In this document: positions 58,798 through 64,000 of the stretch, piece after piece
How the letters are laid out: the number at the start of each line of letters is the position of its first letter
How positions within the stretch are numbered: the first letter of the stretch is position 1
The notes under the pieces: generated by a model
Database searches by the model: none
Told to the model about the DNA's origin: nothing
The model's input: the letters and a program-made list of their open reading frames with translations, nothing else
Assembly: GCF_003646465.1 (NCBI RefSeq)
Contig: NZ_QZEX01000003.1
Span: forward strand, 311,067-375,066
Length of the DNA: 64,000 nucleotides
Direction of reading: 5' to 3'
Source of the DNA: Chachezhania antarctica
GTDB taxonomy: Bacteria; Pseudomonadota; Alphaproteobacteria; Rhodobacterales; Rhodobacteraceae
Made by a program: the position numbers and the translations under genes

Positions 58798-59283
58798 GTG
58801 ACCAAAGTCTCAATGACCGTGAACGGCAAGGCCGTCGCGCGCGACGTCGAAGCGCGGCGCATGCTTGTCGATTATCTCAGGCAGGATCTTGACCTGACCG
58901 GCACCCATGTCGGCTGCGACACGTCGCAATGCGGCGCCTGCGTCGTGCATGTGAACGGCAAGGCGGTGAAGGCCTGCACCATGCTCGCGGCCGAGGCCGA
59001 GGGCGCGAAGGTCACGACGATCGAGGGGATGGCAAGTTCCGACGACGATCTGCACCGGCTGCAGGTGGCGTTCAACGATCATCACGGTCTGCAATGCGGC
59101 TTCTGCACGCCCGGCATGATCATGTCGGCGGCCGCCCTGCTGTCAGAGAACCCGACACCGTCCGAGGCCGAGATCCGCCACTACCTGGAGGGCAATATCT
59201 GCCGCTGCACCGGGTACCACAACATCGTCAAGGCCGTGCTGGCCGCGTCCGGTCAGGACAGCGCCGCGCTGGCCGCGGAATAG
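58798..59283 (+). CDS. coxS: Form-II CO-dehydrogenase-like 2Fe-2S subunit
   Basis: A 161-residue iron-sulfur subunit of a molybdenum hydroxylase. Plant-type 2Fe-2S cysteines at 40, 45, 48 and 60 ([10 protein letters not shown]) and second-cluster motifs CGFCTPGM and [10 protein letters not shown] are all intact. The start is GTG 58798 behind AGGGAGGAG. It is followed after 14 bp by coxL and then coxM, the usual S-L-M set (here in S-L-M order instead of M-S-L). It passes electrons from the Mo centre to FAD. Confidence 0.9.
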   Translation: MTKVSMTVNGKAVARDVEARRMLVDYLRQDLDLTGTHVGCDTSQCGACVVHVNGKAVKACTMLAAEAEGAKVTTIEGMASSDDDLHRLQVAFNDHHGLQCGFCTPGMIMSAAALLSENPTPSEAEIRHYLEGNICRCTGYHNIVKAVLAASGQDSAALAAE

Positions 59284-59297
59284 GGGAGGATCGACAG

Positions 59298-61673
<2,376 letters not shown>

Positions 61674-61679
61674 CGAAGG

Positions 61680-61704
61680 GCGCGGCCGGGGATACCGGCC
61701 GCGC
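61680..61704 (+). terminator. Strong hairpin between coxL and coxM
   Basis: Perfect 10-bp inverted repeat GCGCGGCCGG-N5-CCGGCCGCGC starting 7 bp after the coxL stop, flanked by GAAGG and CCTTC that can extend the stem. There is no T-run. It lies 24 bp before the coxM start, so it more likely stabilises or attenuates the mRNA than stops it. Confidence 0.65.
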
Positions 61705-61727
61705 TGCCCTTCACAGGAGATCGCAAG

Positions 61728-62516
61728 ATGTACAATTTCGAATTCGTGAGACCTTCGTCCGTGGCCGACGCCGTAGCAGCCTTGGCCGATGAAGACGCCA
61801 TGGCCCTTGGCGGCGGGCAGACCCTGTTGCCGACGATGAAGGCAAGGCTTGCCGCGCCGACGAAGCTGGTCAGCCTGTCCGGCATCGACGGCCTGTCCTA
61901 CGTGAAAACCGGCGGTGACAGTGTCGAGATCGGCGGCGCCACCGTCCATGCCGATGTCGCGGCAGAAGTGGCCGATGCCTTTCCCGCACTGGCGGCGCTG
62001 GTCGCGCGGATCGGCGATCCGGCGGTGCGCAATCGCGGCACCATCGGCGGGTCGGTCGCGAACAACGATCCGGCGGCCTGCTACCCGGCCGCCGTGCTCG
62101 CCACCGGCGGGACGATCGTGACCGACAAGCGCGAGATCGCGGCGGAAGACTTCTTCCAGGGCATGTTCGCCACCGCGTTGGAAGCCGGGGAAATCATCAC
62201 CGCCGTCCGCTTCCCGGTGCCTCAGGCGGCGCACTACGAGAAGTTCGCACAACCCGCCTCGCGCTTCCCGCTGGTGGGCATCTTCGTGGCGCGCTTCGCA
62301 TCGGGCGTCCGCGTCGCGGTGACAGGGGCCAGCGAAAGCGGCGTGTTCCGCTGGACAGAGGCGGAGACGGCGCTGTCGTCCGATTTCTCGGCCGATGTCG
62401 TCGAAGGGCTGACGCCGTCGGCCGACGGGCTGATCGGCGACCTGCACGGCACGCCCACCTACCGCGCCAACATGATCCGCGTGATGACCGCCCGCGCGGT
62501 CGCCGCGGCGGGCTGA
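61728..62516 (+). CDS. coxM: Molybdenum hydroxylase FAD subunit (CoxM-like)
   Basis: A 262-residue FAD-binding subunit completing the S-L-M enzyme. It has YNFEFVRPSSVADAVAAL, the FAD motif GGGQTLLPTMKARLA, the RNRGTIGGSVANNDPAACYPAA loop and a C-terminal CO-dehydrogenase flavoprotein domain. CACAGGAGATCGCAAG precedes the ATG. It is followed by a long hairpin. The FAD subunit at 1062-1890 is a distinct paralogue. Confidence 0.92.
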   Translation: MYNFEFVRPSSVADAVAALADEDAMALGGGQTLLPTMKARLAAPTKLVSLSGIDGLSYVKTGGDSVEIGGATVHADVAAEVADAFPALAALVARIGDPAVRNRGTIGGSVANNDPAACYPAAVLATGGTIVTDKREIAAEDFFQGMFATALEAGEIITAVRFPVPQAAHYEKFAQPASRFPLVGIFVARFASGVRVAVTGASESGVFRWTEAETALSSDFSADVVEGLTPSADGLIGDLHGTPTYRANMIRVMTARAVAAAG

Positions 62517-62520
62517 TACT

Positions 62521-62554
62521 GTTTCCCCCGGGCGGTGCGCCATCCGGGGGAAAC
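62521..62554. terminator. Bidirectional terminator-like hairpin between coxM and mscS-like gene
   Basis: Perfect 11-bp inverted repeat GTTTCCCCCGG-N12-CCGGGGGAAAC in the 44-bp gap between two convergent genes. On either strand it ends in GAAAC with no long T-run, but size and position make it the likely end of both transcripts. Confidence 0.7.
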
Positions 62555-62560
62555 CGCTCT

Positions 62561-64000
62561 TCAGGTCGGTTGATCGGAAGGGTAGCCGTCGGGATCGTCC
62601 ACGACGTCCTTCTCTTTCGACGCCCTGCCCTTGTCGTCCTTTGTATCCGCGGTCTCGATCTTCTCGATCTCGCTGGTCGTGATGCCGCGCACGTGGATAT
62701 CGCGCTGTGGGAAGGGGATCTCGATCTCGGCCGCGTTCAGCGCCTTGTAGATGCGGAACAGCAGGTCCGACTGCGTCATCAGCAGGTCATCGACATTGCG
62801 CAGGTAACAGCGCAGCTCGAAATCCAGCGCACTGTCGCCCATGCCGCGGAACAGGACGACCGGCGGCGGGGTCCGCAAAAGCGTGGTCTGTTCCTTGGCG
62901 GCCTGTTCAAGGATCTCCTTCACCTTGTCCAGATCGCTGCCATAGGCGACGCCTATCGGGATGATCAGGCGGCCATGGCGCGACGACAGGGTCATGTTCT
63001 TGACCACGCCACCGATCAGGTCCTGGTTGGGCACGATCACGTCATGCTTGTCGAAGGTGCTGATCTGCGTCGACCGCACGGCGATCTTCTTCACCGTGCC
63101 GGAGTATCCCGACACCTCGATCCAGTCGCCTTCGGCAATCGGGCGTTCGATCAGCAGGATGATCCCCGACACGAAGTTCGACACGATGGTCTGCATTCCG
63201 AAGCCGATCCCCAGCGACAGGGCGCCGGCGACGACGGCCAGGCTGGACAGGCTGAGCCCCGCCGCGGAAAACGCGACGAGTGCCGAGATGGTCAGCCCCA
63301 CGTAGCCCACCCCGGTGACAAGCGCGTTGCGCGCGCCCGCATCCATCTTCGTGTTCGGCAGCACCGTGTCGCGCAGGCTGCGCTGCAACCAGCGGGTGGC
63401 GATGGTCCCCAGCGCAAAGGCCACCAGAAGCGAGACGACGACGCCAATCGAGATCCGGACATCGCCCACCTCGATCCCCACGGTCACAAGCCGCCACGCT
63501 TCGGCGACATCGTTGACCTGCGCCCCCCAGACGATGGCCAGAAGCGGCAGCATCGCAAGGCACAGCAGCGTGCCGATGGTAAACGGCAGCAGGGGGAGCG
63601 ACAGGCCTTCGTCGTGCCGGCCCCGGCGCATGATGGCCCGGATGCTTCCCAGCAGCAGCGCGAACAGGAACAGCCCCACCCCGGCCATCGCCGCCGTCAG
63701 CGTCGCCGCGTCCGAGATATGGCGCGCCAGCGGGACGTAACCGATCAGGACCAGCACCGCCGAAACGGCCCCGGCAACCCGCAGCATGTAGGGCACGACC
63801 GTGTTCAGGCCCCGGCCCTGCGCGTGCGATCCGATCTCGGACTCGTCGTCCTGTGCCGGCGCGTCCTCGGGTTCGGGCTTCACGCTGAGCACCGCCGCCA
63901 GCCGCCACATCACCAGCGCCGCAAGGATGACGACCGGCGCCGCCATGACCGAGATCGTCTCCTCGTCCCGGACAAGCCCGTTCGACAGTGCCTCCACCAT
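62561..64000 (-). CDS. MscS-family mechanosensitive channel (start at window edge, possibly partial)
   Basis: At least 479 residues. Several hydrophobic segments in the first 270 residues are followed by the MscS pore and beta domains: LSLGIGFGMQTIVSNFVSGIILLIERPI, then GDWIEVSGYSGTVKKIAVRSTQISTFDKHDVIVPNQDLIGGVVKNMTLSS and ending in the alpha/beta domain with ERDIHV-like PFPQRDIHV. The tail of 40 residues is charged. It releases small solutes on membrane tension in the inner membrane. An ATG falls exactly on the last base of the window, so more N-terminal sequence (as in DUF3772/YbdG-like long MscS proteins) may lie outside. Confidence 0.88.
   Translation of the reverse strand: MVEALSNGLVRDEETISVMAAPVVILAALVMWRLAAVLSVKPEPEDAPAQDDESEIGSHAQGRGLNTVVPYMLRVAGAVSAVLVLIGYVPLARHISDAATLTAAMAGVGLFLFALLLGSIRAIMRRGRHDEGLSLPLLPFTIGTLLCLAMLPLLAIVWGAQVNDVAEAWRLVTVGIEVGDVRISIGVVVSLLVAFALGTIATRWLQRSLRDTVLPNTKMDAGARNALVTGVGYVGLTISALVAFSAAGLSLSSLAVVAGALSLGIGFGMQTIVSNFVSGIILLIERPIAEGDWIEVSGYSGTVKKIAVRSTQISTFDKHDVIVPNQDLIGGVVKNMTLSSRHGRLIIPIGVAYGSDLDKVKEILEQAAKEQTTLLRTPPPVVLFRGMGDSALDFELRCYLRNVDDLLMTQSDLLFRIYKALNAAEIEIPFPQRDIHVRGITTSEIEKIETADTKDDKGRASKEKDVVDDPDGYPSDQPT

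Overview
The window is GC-rich, tightly packed DNA from an alphaproteobacterium, most likely a Rhodobacterales (roseobacter/Paracoccus-type) chromosome. The evidence is the codon use, the alphaproteobacterial general-stress gene set with GGAAC-N16/17-CGTT promoters, several molybdenum hydroxylase and polyamine-type ABC loci, and chains of genes joined by ATGA overlaps. I saw no rRNA, tRNA, CRISPR array, IS element, integrase or origin.

Layout. 1-6.2 kb: a xanthine-dehydrogenase-type FAD subunit and a fused 2Fe-2S/molybdopterin subunit (minus strand, cut by the window edge), divergent from a plus operon of nitronate monooxygenase, NAD(P)-binding reductase, amidase and MOSC protein. 6.3-8.3 kb: an orphan LuxR-type regulator and an aldose epimerase. 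8.3-16 kb: a general-stress island (ExoD, a 22-residue membrane peptide, an NdiA-like/holin-X/DUF3618/YihY operon, DUF892 ferritin-like, BON, small acidic and proline-rich proteins, FNT transporter). Five EcfG-type promoters can be read there, two of them exact. 16.1-28.3 kb: a CYTH-like protein and a catabolic cluster (enolase-superfamily enzyme, MocR/GntR regulator, FAD amine oxidase, four-gene polyamine-type ABC importer, cupin, DadA-like and GMC oxidoreductases) with shared ATTGG/GGWCCAAT repeats in its control regions.

28.3-58.1 kb is the highlight: a 19-gene minus-strand operon of about 30 kb for an extracellular contractile injection system (eCIS, phage-tail-like particle). In transcription order it encodes sheath, tube, zinc-ribbon protein, proline-rich protein, DUF4255/Pvc16 cap, AAA ATPase, a 75-residue protein, a 2334-residue protein with two DUF4157 (eCIS core) metalloprotease-like domains and an HH-motif C-terminus, CIS tube-associated protein, LysM protein, gpD hub, gpV spike, PAAR-like tip, gp25 wedge, two gpJ-like baseplate proteins, a P2-I-like protein with a beta-helix tail, a DUF6519/beta-helix fibre, and a Cna-like-domain protein. 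Phage head, replication, integration and lysis genes are absent, as are T6SS membrane-complex genes. I found no recognisable tape-measure gene.

58.8-62.5 kb: a coxS-coxL-coxM operon of a form-II CO-dehydrogenase-like molybdenum hydroxylase, followed by a strong hairpin. The end holds an MscS-type channel gene on the minus strand.
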